A DNA stretch of 64,000 nucleotides from Gammaproteobacteria bacterium (GCA_021325575.1 JAJPGW010000010.1:310001-374000), one strand, 5' to 3'. Shown: positions 25,409 through 34,177, numbered from the stretch's first letter. The notes: generated from the sequence alone by a model not told the origin. Numbers and translations: made by a program.

Positions 25409-26467
25409 ATGAAATTTGGATTATCGTTTTTACCGGATTCTGAACCCAATAAAAAAACCGCGCCTGAATATTTTTCCGAAATATTTGAACTTTGTCGAAT
25501 TGCCGATCAGGAAGGGTTGAATTCGATCAAAATGACTGAACACTATCTTCATCCTTATGGTGGATATTGCCCGAGTCCGCTGGCTTTTTTATCGGCGGTC
25601 GCAGCGCAAACCAAACAAATTAGACTGATGACAGGCTGTATTTTGCCGGTTTTTCATCATCCCATTCAAATTGCGGCAAAAACCGCCATGTTAGATGCGA
25701 TAAGCAATGGTCGAGCCGATATTGGTTTTGCTCGCGCTTATTTACCTTATGAATTTGATGCGTTTGAAATTGAGATGGATGAGAGTAGAGGTCGTTATGA
25801 GCAAACGATTTTGACAGTACTTAAGCTCTGGACGGAACCTAAAGTATCCGTTAACACACCGTTTTTTAATTTTAAAGATGCTGTTAATTTTCCATCGCCC
25901 GTTCAAAGACCTCATCCGCCTGTGTGGGGTGCGGCGGTCAACTCAAGGCAATCTTTTTCCTGGATTGCGGAACAAGGATTTAATTTATTAATGAGTACCC
26001 CGCCAGGTCCTTTAGAATCTCTAAAAGATCGGATTGATGTTTATCGAGAAAGCTTTTATTCAGCACCTCAAAATACTAACAAAAAACCGCAAGTCGCGAT
26101 AAGTGTGCCGCTTTTTATTGACGAAAATCCGAAAAAAGCCATTGCTGCCAGCGAAAAATATTTGCAAAATTATCTGGATGTCTGGGCGGATGCAGCCGAT
26201 GCTTGGTCTCATCGGTCTTCGAGCGATTATCCAAAATATACAGGGCTTGCCTCTGTGCTTCGGGCTAACACACCTGAGCTCATGCGCGAACAAAAACAAG
26301 CGTTAGTTGGTTGCCCCGAGCATATCATTGATGGTATTTTGGCAATCAAAGAAATTTTGCAAATCGATTATATTTTGTGGCAAATCGACACGGGCAGCCA
26401 ACCCATTGAAATTGCAAAAAAGAGCTTGAATCTTTTTACGCAAAAAATTCTTCATAAAGTTGCTTAA
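25409..26467 (+). CDS. luciferase-like flavin monooxygenase
   Basis: A 352-residue member of the LLM class of flavin-dependent oxidoreductases (TIM-barrel, uses reduced FMN or F420). Family features are GLSFLPDSEPN at the start, MTEHYLHPYGG near residue 45, GCILPVFHHP near 85, and SNGRADIGFARAYLPYEF near 105. The start is preceded by GAGGTGAATT. It lies inside the peptide cluster between protease and exporter genes, so a tailoring oxidation of the peptide is a reasonable guess. LLM enzymes act on many unrelated substrates and the reaction cannot be read from sequence. Confidence 0.85.
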   Translation: MKFGLSFLPDSEPNKKTAPEYFSEIFELCRIADQEGLNSIKMTEHYLHPYGGYCPSPLAFLSAVAAQTKQIRLMTGCILPVFHHPIQIAAKTAMLDAISNGRADIGFARAYLPYEFDAFEIEMDESRGRYEQTILTVLKLWTEPKVSVNTPFFNFKDAVNFPSPVQRPHPPVWGAAVNSRQSFSWIAEQGFNLLMSTPPGPLESLKDRIDVYRESFYSAPQNTNKKPQVAISVPLFIDENPKKAIAASEKYLQNYLDVWADAADAWSHRSSSDYPKYTGLASVLRANTPELMREQKQALVGCPEHIIDGILAIKEILQIDYILWQIDTGSQPIEIAKKSLNLFTQKILHKVA

Positions 26468-26476
26468 GGAATAGAT

Positions 26477-27832
26477 ATGTCCGAATTTTTTAAAGCCTGT
26501 CAAAAAACCGTTTTTATTGCGATGCCCATGGTTGCTACTAACTTAATTAGCGCTCTCATGGGCATCATTAGCATGTTTCTCGTTTCATTGATGGGGCATG
26601 AGGCATTAGCGGCGGGTGCGCTGATTTCTAGTTCTTATTCTTTTATTATGATGATTGGCATTTCTTTTTTAATTCCTGTCAGCATCATGATTGGTCAATC
26701 GCGCGGTGCGGGCAATCTCCCTGAAATCGGGCGGTGGGTGCAGCATGGATTTATTCTTGCCATGTTACTCGGCTGTGTGCTTAGCACAATCATGTTAAAT
26801 ATGTATCCGCTCTTAATCTTTTTCAGGCAACCTCCAGAGATTGCAAAAATTGTGGCGGGATATTTTCATGCGCTTTCTTTTGGAATTTTTCCAATCATGC
26901 TCGCCACGATTTTAAATCAATTTTTAAATGGCATATTAAAACCCAAAATGGTAACGCTATTTTCGTTGATATCGTTACTCGGCAACACTTTGCTTGGTTT
27001 TGCACTTGTAAAAGGGAAATGGTTTTTACCCGCATTAGGTGTCGAAGGTGTGGCTTATGCGATTGCCTTCATGTCTTGGTTGATGTTGTTTGTTTTATTC
27101 ATTTACATCGCGCGAACTAATGAATTTAAAAAATTTCAGATTTTTTCATTACTTTTACCGTCAAAAAATTATTTTAAAAAATTGCTAAACATGGGTTGGC
27201 CCATGAGTGTTCAATACGGTGTTGAATTACTTGCCTTCACTATGATTACCTATTTGATGGGAACCTTGGGGCCTGTGGCGCTCGGCGCTCAACAAATTAC
27301 GCTGCAATGTGCCATGATCCCGATCATGATTGTTGTTGGGATTTCGCAAGCCACTTCAATTTTGGTGGGTCAAGCATTTGGGCAACGAAATTTTAATCAA
27401 ATCATGCAGCAGTTCCACGTCGGTCTTTTTTTAGTGGTGCTGACCATGTTAACCATTAGCGAATGTTATTGGCATAGGCCCGATTTTTTTATTTCTATTT
27501 TCCTGGATATCCATAATCCGGTTAATCAATCGATAAAAGAATTATCTGTCATATTATTATCGATTCTGGCTTTTACCCAGATTTTTGACGGTATCCGGAA
27601 TGTCACGACGTCCGCCTTGCGGGGTCTTGGTGACATGCGTTTCCCTATGATGATGGGCGTTCTCTCGTGTTGGGTGATCGCGATGCCTATCAGCTTATTA
27701 TGCATGTTGAAATGGGGGGCGGTCGGTATACGTATTGGTTTTTTAATTGGCATTTTAACGGGGGCTATCGTATTAGTGACCCGATTTTATCAAATCAATA
27801 GCCTTAAGGAACAGTGTATAATAGAAGCATAA
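26477..27832 (+). CDS. MATE family efflux transporter
   Basis: A 451-residue inner-membrane antiporter with about twelve helices in two similar halves (MVATNLISALMGIISMFLVSLMG at the start; the second half begins near residue 235 with GWPMSVQYGVE). MATE pumps export drugs and secondary metabolites using a Na+ or H+ gradient. It starts nine bases after the monooxygenase stop and so probably exports the mature peptide or protects the producer. Known clusters of this peptide class more often use ABC exporters, so a MATE pump is a departure. A TATAAT at 27817-27822 inside its 3' end could start transcription of the next small gene. Confidence 0.9.
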   Translation: MSEFFKACQKTVFIAMPMVATNLISALMGIISMFLVSLMGHEALAAGALISSSYSFIMMIGISFLIPVSIMIGQSRGAGNLPEIGRWVQHGFILAMLLGCVLSTIMLNMYPLLIFFRQPPEIAKIVAGYFHALSFGIFPIMLATILNQFLNGILKPKMVTLFSLISLLGNTLLGFALVKGKWFLPALGVEGVAYAIAFMSWLMLFVLFIYIARTNEFKKFQIFSLLLPSKNYFKKLLNMGWPMSVQYGVELLAFTMITYLMGTLGPVALGAQQITLQCAMIPIMIVVGISQATSILVGQAFGQRNFNQIMQQFHVGLFLVVLTMLTISECYWHRPDFFISIFLDIHNPVNQSIKELSVILLSILAFTQIFDGIRNVTTSALRGLGDMRFPMMMGVLSCWVIAMPISLLCMLKWGAVGIRIGFLIGILTGAIVLVTRFYQINSLKEQCIIEA

Positions 27833-27845
27833 GCAGGAGGTTTAT

Positions 27846-28124
27846 ATGAAAAATATAAGCTATTGCTGCCTGTTATTGCTGCTATTGATTTTCCAATCAG
27901 TGGCTTTGGCCACTGAAAATTATGTCGTCGATGAATCCATTGATGATCAAATTTTCATTATTAATGGTACGAAATTTACCGCTCAAGATGTGTGCCTCAA
28001 TGTTAAGCCGGGCGACGAAGTCTATTTTACCCAAATCGGTCAGCGCGACCCTTTTAATGGTTGTGCGGAAGCGGAATTTATTAACCTCAGTAATCAAGAG
28101 CTGTGCAACGTCTGGTGCGAATAA
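27846..28124 (+). CDS. small secreted cysteine-containing protein at end of peptide cluster
   Basis: A 92-residue protein with a signal peptide (about residues 1-22, ending SVALA) and a mature domain with four Cys (in DVCLNV, NGCAEA, ELCNVWCE). The N-terminal mature half, with VNVKPGDEVYF-like spacing, resembles a small beta sandwich. The ribosome site is excellent (AGCAGGAGGTTTAT) and the gene follows the MATE gene by 13 bases. It could be a periplasmic immunity or binding factor for the peptide, which is inference. No family is recognised. Confidence 0.7.
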   Translation: MKNISYCCLLLLLLIFQSVALATENYVVDESIDDQIFIINGTKFTAQDVCLNVKPGDEVYFTQIGQRDPFNGCAEAEFINLSNQELCNVWCE

Positions 28125-28207
28125 GTCCTAGATTTCTATATTAAAATCGTTTAATAATATTACAATTCGTAGAATTCATAGTAAACAATCTGTGCATTGG
28201 AGCCGGA

Positions 28208-29863
28208 ATGTTGCGTCAAGACGTTGAGGAATTTTATCGCGTATTAACTAAAGCCGCATATGATGACAGCTTAGTTAAAATAATTAAATCGAAATTTCAG
28301 GATTATTTACAACCATTCTTATCCGCGGATGCAAAAACCAGTGTCAATCCTAAATTTCTCTGCGATTGTATTCGATCAAGAAAATCAATCCTAGGCGAAG
28401 CGCTCGCGAATCGAATGATTGATGCAATAGAAGATAAAAAAGGCCAACCTTTTCGCGATTTATTTAAAAATTCAGAAGTCAGACAAGAATTTTTGCAAAC
28501 CCTACATGATATTCATCGTGATGGTTATCTGTCACGGCCAACAGCAACAGCCGTGGTTGCAACACGTGCAAAAGAATATTCTTTTCCGCTAAATTGTTAT
28601 ACGTCTTTCACTTTATCAGAAAGTTTATACCAAGAAGCCTGCTTTCATGTGCATCAAGATCGTTATCTGCTGGCGATTGAGTGTTTTAGACAATTAATGG
28701 AATCTTTGAGTCTTGCTAAACAGCAAGAAACAATGGAATTACCGAAATATATTTATGCTTATGCAAAAGCATTAAATAAGTGGGCTATAAAATTACAGAA
28801 GCAAAAATTATTAGGCGAAGCGCTAAATTATTATCGTGCAGCCGAAGATATTCTAAAAGAAGTTGCAAAAACATCATCCTATTGTCGGGATCAGCTCAAT
28901 CTTGTCAGGAATAATTTGGCATTCTGCTTGAGTGAGCGAGGCAGCCATTATTACAATATTGCCGAATGGGAAAAAGCAATTGATTATTATTGTGAAGCAT
29001 TACAAGTTTTAGCAATGGTTCCAAAGCAAAACCGAATCAACTATGAACAGCGTTTGCAAAGCCATCTCCAGCGAGCGTTAAATAAACATTTTATATTTGT
29101 CATGAATCAAGCAGTGACATGCTGCGAACAAGAAAAATTATTGGATAGTCTAGATTTACTGCGTAGATTCATGGAAAAAATAAAAAAATGTTGTGAATTT
29201 TTAGGGCCGAAGCTTAGCATTAACCTAGAAATTAAACGTCAATTAGCAGCAGGGCTTAATGCGGCTGCAGCGGAATGTTTTCAAAAAAAGTTTTTTGAAT
29301 CAGCGATGCAATATTTAAATGAAGCAATCGCTTTGATGAAAGAATTTTCTTCACAATGGAGTGAAGAAGATAGAAAAAAATATCAAGAATATGTTAACAA
29401 TCTTAATATTGTTCATAAGCTACATCTCCAACATTGTTTCAGTCAGGGCATAAAGTGTTATGATACGATGGATTATCCCACTGCAGTCCAATTTTTTCGA
29501 TTGGCGATTAAGGTGGGCAAACAACATCCGGATTATAAAGAAGAGGGGCTGAGTGAATGCAAAAAATATCTGGCAAAAAGTCTTTTTAAAGTGGCAAAAT
29601 CGTTTTTTTGTCAGAGACAATTTCAGGATTCCATTGTTCATTTCGAAGAATCCAATCAGATTTGCGCGGAGATGAAGGTGCAGTCGCCATCGAGAGGGAA
29701 AGCTTTTTTTGAATTTTTTGCGCCTTTGTCGCCAATGCCAGAATTAAAATTAGATGGGGCAGCTTCCTTAAAAGCGGCACCTAGACGGAAATCGCTTGCT
29801 GATTTGAAATATAATGCGACAGCAGCGCGTGTGGCGCCGCAACGCCGTCGATCTTTTTCTTAG
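28208..29863 (+). CDS. TPR-rich protein, effector-like
   Basis: A 551-residue soluble protein without signal peptide, built almost wholly of helix pairs. TPR-like units are visible around residues 140-175 (YQEACFHVHQDRYLLAIECFRQLME), 190-220, 245-275 (YYNIAEWEKAIDYYCEALQVL), 355-385 (FFESAMQYLNEAIALMKE), 415-445 and 465-495 (FFCQRQFQDSIVHFEESNQI). The tail is basic and Ser/Ala-rich (residues 520-551, ending APQRRRSFS). TPRs are protein-binding scaffolds. Absence of a catalytic domain, size and neighbours suggest a type IV secreted effector, unproven. The ATG has a GGAGCCGG ribosome site. Confidence 0.75.
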   Translation: MLRQDVEEFYRVLTKAAYDDSLVKIIKSKFQDYLQPFLSADAKTSVNPKFLCDCIRSRKSILGEALANRMIDAIEDKKGQPFRDLFKNSEVRQEFLQTLHDIHRDGYLSRPTATAVVATRAKEYSFPLNCYTSFTLSESLYQEACFHVHQDRYLLAIECFRQLMESLSLAKQQETMELPKYIYAYAKALNKWAIKLQKQKLLGEALNYYRAAEDILKEVAKTSSYCRDQLNLVRNNLAFCLSERGSHYYNIAEWEKAIDYYCEALQVLAMVPKQNRINYEQRLQSHLQRALNKHFIFVMNQAVTCCEQEKLLDSLDLLRRFMEKIKKCCEFLGPKLSINLEIKRQLAAGLNAAAAECFQKKFFESAMQYLNEAIALMKEFSSQWSEEDRKKYQEYVNNLNIVHKLHLQHCFSQGIKCYDTMDYPTAVQFFRLAIKVGKQHPDYKEEGLSECKKYLAKSLFKVAKSFFCQRQFQDSIVHFEESNQICAEMKVQSPSRGKAFFEFFAPLSPMPELKLDGAASLKAAPRRKSLADLKYNATAARVAPQRRRSFS

Positions 29864-29869
29864 AAATAC

Positions 29870-30586
29870 TTACACTTTTTGTCGTTTGGTAGCGGGTTCT
29901 TGAACCTCTGCTTTAGATGACTCGGTTTCGCTTGAAGTTTTTTTTTGAATTCCTTGATTGTTGTCTGCTTGCGTGGGTTTATCTTTGTCTTCAAGAGGTT
30001 CACCTTCGACTCTTTTACGTTTTTGACCGGGCTTGGGTTCTTTGATGGCAAACCCGGCGCCCGTTAAAAACGCTCTTAGCGTTTTAAAAACGTTACCTGA
30101 TTCCCTTACATGAGGAAATGCAGCCATTGCGCCTGCTTGATCCATTGCTGTCAGATTTTTCATTTCAGCAGGAAATTGGCCGGTATAACCTGTGCCACCG
30201 TGGCCAGTGACAATGATTTTGAAATTAATGGGGTCTTGGCCTTTTTGTCTACGTGATTCGTTGTAATCATTCAAAAAAGCATTAATTTCCAGAGCAGAAG
30301 AAACATTGTCCCCGCTATATCCAAAATTAAAATCCATCAGGAGACAAACGACATCATCTTTTGTCAGTTGATCGAATTGATTCTTTAATTCTTTTTTCAG
30401 TGCAATAATGGCTTGGTCTTTTAGGTGACTCCATTCGTTCCCCGTTTTTTCTTGTTTATTTTCGTCAGTGGGCTTTAATTCTTTTTTCACAGGGACAATA
30501 TCACTTTCATTACAGATTCGATCAATTATCCGAGGGCCTGGAATATCTTTATTATGTGTAATTTGTAAAAAATGTAAATTGGGCAT
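29870..30586 (-). CDS. hypothetical protein with NLS-like C-terminus
   Basis: A 238-residue soluble protein. A compact domain (about residues 55-180) contains VVCLLMDFNFGYSGDN, LEINAFLNDYN, and KIIVTGHGGTGYTGQFP, suggesting an alpha/beta fold with a GHGG loop. The last 60 residues are disordered and charged, with two basic clusters: GQKRKRVEGE (about residue 196) and ATKRQKV at the very end. Both fit the monopartite or bipartite nuclear localisation pattern of eukaryotes. No family is recognised. It may be an effector that enters the host nucleus; that is inference. Convergent with the TPR gene, six bases apart. Confidence 0.65.
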   Translation of the reverse strand: MPNLHFLQITHNKDIPGPRIIDRICNESDIVPVKKELKPTDENKQEKTGNEWSHLKDQAIIALKKELKNQFDQLTKDDVVCLLMDFNFGYSGDNVSSALEINAFLNDYNESRRQKGQDPINFKIIVTGHGGTGYTGQFPAEMKNLTAMDQAGAMAAFPHVRESGNVFKTLRAFLTGAGFAIKEPKPGQKRKRVEGEPLEDKDKPTQADNNQGIQKKTSSETESSKAEVQEPATKRQKV

Positions 30587-30635
30587 GGTCGCACTCTCGT
30601 CATTATTATCTATTAATTATAACATAGGATCGCCC

Positions 30636-30690
30636 GCCATCCCCGCGAAAGCGGGGATCTTTCGAGAGATCCCGCTTTCGCGGGGATGGC
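30636..30690. repeat. GC-rich palindrome in an AT-rich gap
   Basis: CCATCCCCGCGAAAGCGGG and its near-perfect complement (CCCGCTTTCGCGGGGATGG) flank a short spacer. Within each arm, CCCCGC and GCGGGG also pair. It belongs to a different palindrome type from copies 1-5 and lies between the NLS-like gene and the L,D-transpeptidase. Confidence 0.8.
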
Positions 30691-30727
30691 TGATTGGATA
30701 TAATTAAGTGTCAAAAACCTTTAAAAA

Positions 30728-31468
30728 ATGAGAAAAAACATGAGAAAAATTTTATACGCTACACTTCTTTTTTTGTTAACCCAAAGCGCCTTTTGCGCAA
30801 TCCCTTCAAAACTTGCAGCCAGTCAGCAACTTGTTCTCGTGAAATCATCCGATTGGAATGATAACCATGCTACTTTGCAGCGTTATCAACGCGATACTCA
30901 TCACCAATGGGAGAAAATCGGTGCGCCAATTCCTGTGATGATTGGTAAAAATGGAACCGCCTGGGGTGTTGACCAGCAAGGCAATAATGACTTAGGTCCC
31001 ATAAAAAAAGAAGGCGATGGACGCACACCGGTTGGCATTTATACCATCGGACCGCTTTTTGGTTTTGCAGCGCAACCTGAAAAAACCATGCATTCAGAAT
31101 ATTTTCCGCTGACCGATACCTCTATTTGTGTCGATGATGTGAAATCGGTCTATTACAATCAATTATTAGATAGCGCAAAAGTACCAACTCCTGATTGGAA
31201 TTCGGGCGAAAAAATGCTTACGGTTCCCGGTTATAAATGGGGCAGTCAGGTGCAATATAATTCTTATAAACCCGTTGTTGGAGCGGGTTCGTGTATTTTT
31301 ATTCATATCTGGAAAGGGCAAGATATGCCAACTACAGGTTGTGTTGCAATGGATGAAAATAATCTTTTAACTGTATTGAATTGGCTAAACAGAAATAAAA
31401 AACCGGTGCTTTTGGTAATACCCGCGCCGGCTTTTAAAGAGTTGCAATCATCCTGGAAGTTGCCTTAA
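30728..31468 (+). CDS. L,D-transpeptidase (YkuD/YafK-like)
   Basis: A 246-residue exported protein with a signal peptide (about residues 5-24, ending SAFCA). The catalytic region reads FIHIWKGQDMPTTGCVAMD with His193 and Cys205, the HxnTxGCVAM pattern of YkuD-family transpeptidases. These enzymes make 3-3 crosslinks in peptidoglycan or attach proteins to it in the periplasm. TPVGIYTIGPLFGF near residue 100 is the usual upstream motif. Two start codons (30728 and 30740) are possible; neither has a strong ribosome site. Confidence 0.85.
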   Translation: MRKNMRKILYATLLFLLTQSAFCAIPSKLAASQQLVLVKSSDWNDNHATLQRYQRDTHHQWEKIGAPIPVMIGKNGTAWGVDQQGNNDLGPIKKEGDGRTPVGIYTIGPLFGFAAQPEKTMHSEYFPLTDTSICVDDVKSVYYNQLLDSAKVPTPDWNSGEKMLTVPGYKWGSQVQYNSYKPVVGAGSCIFIHIWKGQDMPTTGCVAMDENNLLTVLNWLNRNKKPVLLVIPAPAFKELQSSWKLP

Positions 31469-31803
31469 GTATCTAGATGATACTGATGCAATTTGCGATG
31501 AATCAGTGGCGCAAACATAATACCGATCACAGTGATATAAATAAAATTACTGATGAGAGAATAAAATCCGCAAAAAATTTTGGCGGATTTTGTTGTGACG
31601 TTGGTAATGGTCCCAACGGATGATAATATCATCGCTGCATTTGAAAATGCGTCCGTATGGGATTCGTTATCGAGGAAGATCAGTCCAAGCATGCCAATGA
31701 TCAAAGTGACAATGATCAAAATCATACCGAAGGTGAAACTGGCTCCCAAGCGCAGGATAAAAAGCGATTTAGGCGCGAGCCCTTGATGCATTTTTTCATA
31801 CAT
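31465..31803 (-). CDS. two-helix ion-channel-like protein
   Basis: A 112-residue inner-membrane protein. Two long helices (about residues 15-42 and 78-100) flank a pore-like segment AAMILSSVGTITNVTTKSAKIFCGFYSLI, the pattern of two-helix potassium channels in which the filter normally reads TVGYGD. Here the filter is SVGTITN, lacking GYG, so potassium selectivity is doubtful. The end LIHRKLHQYHLD matches a group of short bacterial proteins annotated as channels. The start at 31803 has AGGGAGGAATATT upstream and replaces an in-frame start at 31878. Confidence 0.6.
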   Translation of the reverse strand: MYEKMHQGLAPKSLFILRLGASFTFGMILIIVTLIIGMLGLIFLDNESHTDAFSNAAMILSSVGTITNVTTKSAKIFCGFYSLISNFIYITVIGIMFAPLIHRKLHQYHLDT

Positions 31804-31947
31804 AATATTCCTCCCTGAATTTTTTATCTTACAGAAAATATAAAAAAATGTAAGAAATTTTTCTTGCAAAAAATTCAAAATTTGTCAGAATGCAACTCGC
31901 ATTCTCATTGTTACAATTCGTAAACCCTCTTTTTTTTGGATTTCTTT

Positions 31948-32283
31948 ATGAAAAAAATTATAATTTTATTATTTCTATTTATGGCCGTCAGTGCAAAAGC
32001 GGATGTTTGTGATGATTTATATAATAATCTGCCTGATTCTATCAAAGAAAAAATTGCAACCCTCAGTTGGATTGATGTCAATTCCAAAGGCGCTCAAGAT
32101 AAATGCCGCTTTGTTATTAGATATTATCCCTGCAACACATCCATTCAAGAACAATTGAATGAAACTCTGCCAGATTCTATCACTGATGCATCAACCAATT
32201 GTTCTTTTGTCTCACAAGGTAAACATAAGCACACCGAAGGGTATTGCACGCTGGAAAATGTGGTTGCGCAATGTGAAAGCTAA
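31948..32283 (+). CDS. small secreted cysteine-rich protein
   Basis: A 111-residue protein with a signal peptide (about residues 1-18, ending SAKA) and a mature domain with six Cys (VCDDL, DKCRF, PCNTS, NCSFV, YCTLE, QCES), consistent with three disulfides after export. A repeated phrase LPDSIKEK / LPDSITDA suggests an internal duplication. The start at 31948 keeps the signal peptide compact; an in-frame start lies four codons earlier. No family recognised; similar in style to the 92-residue protein at 27846. Confidence 0.65.
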   Translation: MKKIIILLFLFMAVSAKADVCDDLYNNLPDSIKEKIATLSWIDVNSKGAQDKCRFVIRYYPCNTSIQEQLNETLPDSITDASTNCSFVSQGKHKHTEGYCTLENVVAQCES

Positions 32284-32287
32284 TTCG

Positions 32288-33106
32288 TTATTTATGCTGG
32301 CACTGTTCGCAGAAAACAGTGCTACGCTGTCCGATTTTTTTATTTTTTAATTTTGTTTTGCAAATTACACAGGGCAGCCCTGCGCGTCCATACACTTTTA
32401 AAAACTGGGTAAAATAACCGGGTTTGCCATCGCTGTTTATAAAATCTTTTAAGGTGGTTCCCCCTTGCTTGATCGCCTCACGAAGAATTTTTTTAATTGA
32501 TTCAGCTAATAATTGATAACGTTTTAAAGAAATTTTTGACGCGAGGGTTTCGGGATGAATTTTTGCCATGAAAAGCGCTTCTGCGGCATAAATATTGCCA
32601 ACGCCGACAACAATGGCATTATTCATTAAAAAATTTTTAACAGAAATCTTTCTGGATTTGGCTTTATCAAAAAGAGATTTGCCGGTGAATGATTTTTCCA
32701 GAGGTTCTGGCCCTAAATTTTTTATCAGCGGATGAGATGAAATGGGTTCATCAGTCCACAAAATGGCACCGAAGCGTCTTGGGTCATTAAACCGCAATAT
32801 TGTCTGATTTGAAAATTTAATATCTGCGTGATCATGTTTTTTAGGTGGAAAATCATGGGTTAAAATCCGTAAACTGCCAGACATGCCTAGATGAATAATT
32901 AAAGTCCCGTGTTCAAACTCGATCAATAAATATTTGGCGCGGCGGTGAATATTGTTAATTTTTTGATTGACCAATTTTTCAGAAAGATTTTTTGGAACGG
33001 GCCAGCGAAGCGTTGGGTGCCGAATAATAATTTCTTTGATTTGCTGATGAATAATATGAGGTTTAATCCCATTTAAGACGGTTTCAATTTCGGGTAATTC
33101 TGGCAT
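32288..33106 (-). CDS. mutM: formamidopyrimidine-DNA glycosylase
   Basis: Base-excision repair enzyme that removes 8-oxoguanine and nicks the DNA, 272 residues, typical length. The catalytic N-terminus PELPEIETV is intact (Pro2, Glu3 after Met removal), followed by a Lys near residue 57. The C-terminal zinc finger is complete: CVICKTKLKNKKIGQRS then CEQC. It ends four bases from the convergent secreted-protein gene. Confidence 0.96.
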   Translation of the reverse strand: MPELPEIETVLNGIKPHIIHQQIKEIIIRHPTLRWPVPKNLSEKLVNQKINNIHRRAKYLLIEFEHGTLIIHLGMSGSLRILTHDFPPKKHDHADIKFSNQTILRFNDPRRFGAILWTDEPISSHPLIKNLGPEPLEKSFTGKSLFDKAKSRKISVKNFLMNNAIVVGVGNIYAAEALFMAKIHPETLASKISLKRYQLLAESIKKILREAIKQGGTTLKDFINSDGKPGYFTQFLKVYGRAGLPCVICKTKLKNKKIGQRSTVFCEQCQHK

Positions 33107-33139
33107 GGTGGAAACCTGGACTCTACAAAGAAGCCTAAT

Positions 33140-34087
33140 TTAACCCATGGTCCTTTTTGAATCCAGAGAAACTGTACGAGCATGTTTCTCTTCTGGTGCT
33201 AAATCGGGTAATAAATAGGCACCCGCTTCCGCTATTTGACCATAGAGTTTTGCAAGAATTTTTTCGTAATCTCGTTGTGGATCAAATGTAGAAGTTTGTA
33301 CATCTAATTTATCACTGGAAGGGGGTTTTCTAAAGCGCTCCGGAAACAATTCCTGCTCATAAATTCGTTCCACTTGTTCATTGATATCAGGAGGAATTTT
33401 TTTAGCACCAAATAAACCTAAATATGGTCTTGGGATACGGGCGATGATCTCCCTTTTTATCGCCGCTTTTCTGGCTTCCATCTTTTCGCTGATATGTAAT
33501 TCTTTATCCTTTTGAGCAAATGTTGCTGCATCCACTTTCCCATTCCGCAAATCATTCCGTAATTTATAAAGTTCTATCACTTCATTCATTCTATGAAAAC
33601 TTTTTATGTACATATGATCGCGTTCATTGCGGCTAGCGACGCTTTTTTCGTAAAGTTTGTCAATTTTTGAGTCTTTGACGAGTGTTTTTGATTCAAATTC
33701 TCCTTTACTCAAATTCTGTAATTTCATCTTTTTGCCAGCGGTATCTCGTTTTCCTGCTTTTACATCTTTCCAATTTTGAATTTGTGCTTGAATTCGTCCT
33801 TGTAATTTTTCGACATCATCAGCCGTTTTTAATTGGTAAGATTTTCCGGACCAAGCGGTTAATATTTGTGTTTTATTGAGACTACCTAATGTTCTGCGGT
33901 AAGCAACTTCTGCATTAAAACTTAAGCGGGCAAGATCTTTGTTTAATTCCTTTAAGTGATCTTCTTCCATTTCGGTGTCAGCTTTTTTTTTCGGTGGTGG
34001 GGCGAATTCGTTTAATTGCTGTTGACGCTTAAGAAAAGGCGAGTAAGCATCCCAAAATCCTAAATGAGCTTTTCGATCATCAGACAT
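33140..34087 (-). CDS. hypothetical coiled-coil protein, effector-like
   Basis: A 315-residue soluble, highly charged protein with no signal peptide. Predicted helices dominate residues 40-220, with coiled-coil-like stretches (EEDHLKELNKDLARL; DDVEKLQGRIQAQIQNWKD). A Pro-rich turn follows (IPRPYLGLFGAKKIPPD, about residue 220), and the tail ends with acidic then Ser/Lys residues (APEEKHARTVSLDSKRTMG), a composition often seen at type IV secretion signals. No family recognised. It lies just upstream of mutM on the same strand. Confidence 0.6.
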   Translation of the reverse strand: MSDDRKAHLGFWDAYSPFLKRQQQLNEFAPPPKKKADTEMEEDHLKELNKDLARLSFNAEVAYRRTLGSLNKTQILTAWSGKSYQLKTADDVEKLQGRIQAQIQNWKDVKAGKRDTAGKKMKLQNLSKGEFESKTLVKDSKIDKLYEKSVASRNERDHMYIKSFHRMNEVIELYKLRNDLRNGKVDAATFAQKDKELHISEKMEARKAAIKREIIARIPRPYLGLFGAKKIPPDINEQVERIYEQELFPERFRKPPSSDKLDVQTSTFDPQRDYEKILAKLYGQIAEAGAYLLPDLAPEEKHARTVSLDSKRTMG

Positions 34088-34177
34088 AAAGACCTCGTTT
34101 AAAAATCGCTGTCTTTTAGTTATTATAGCTGAAATATTGAATCCGAATCGGCAACAGGGTTATTTTTCTATAATTAT

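Noticed and set aside
28141..28154. Possible second PmrA box before the TPR gene (TTAA pair)
   Set aside because: The two TTAA cores are 10 bases apart, not 11, and lack the leading C; AT-rich sequence gives such pairs by chance.
29870..30586. Caspase-like protease because of the GHGG loop
   Set aside because: A caspase-type enzyme needs a Cys after the His, in a DxCxSG-like loop; no Cys follows GHGG in this protein.
30636..30690. Bidirectional transcription terminator
   Set aside because: No T-run follows either side of the stem; better described as a palindromic repeat.
31465..31878. Longer start at 31878 for the channel-like protein
   Set aside because: The extra 25 residues are unlike the family and the ATG at 31803 has a near-perfect ribosome site.
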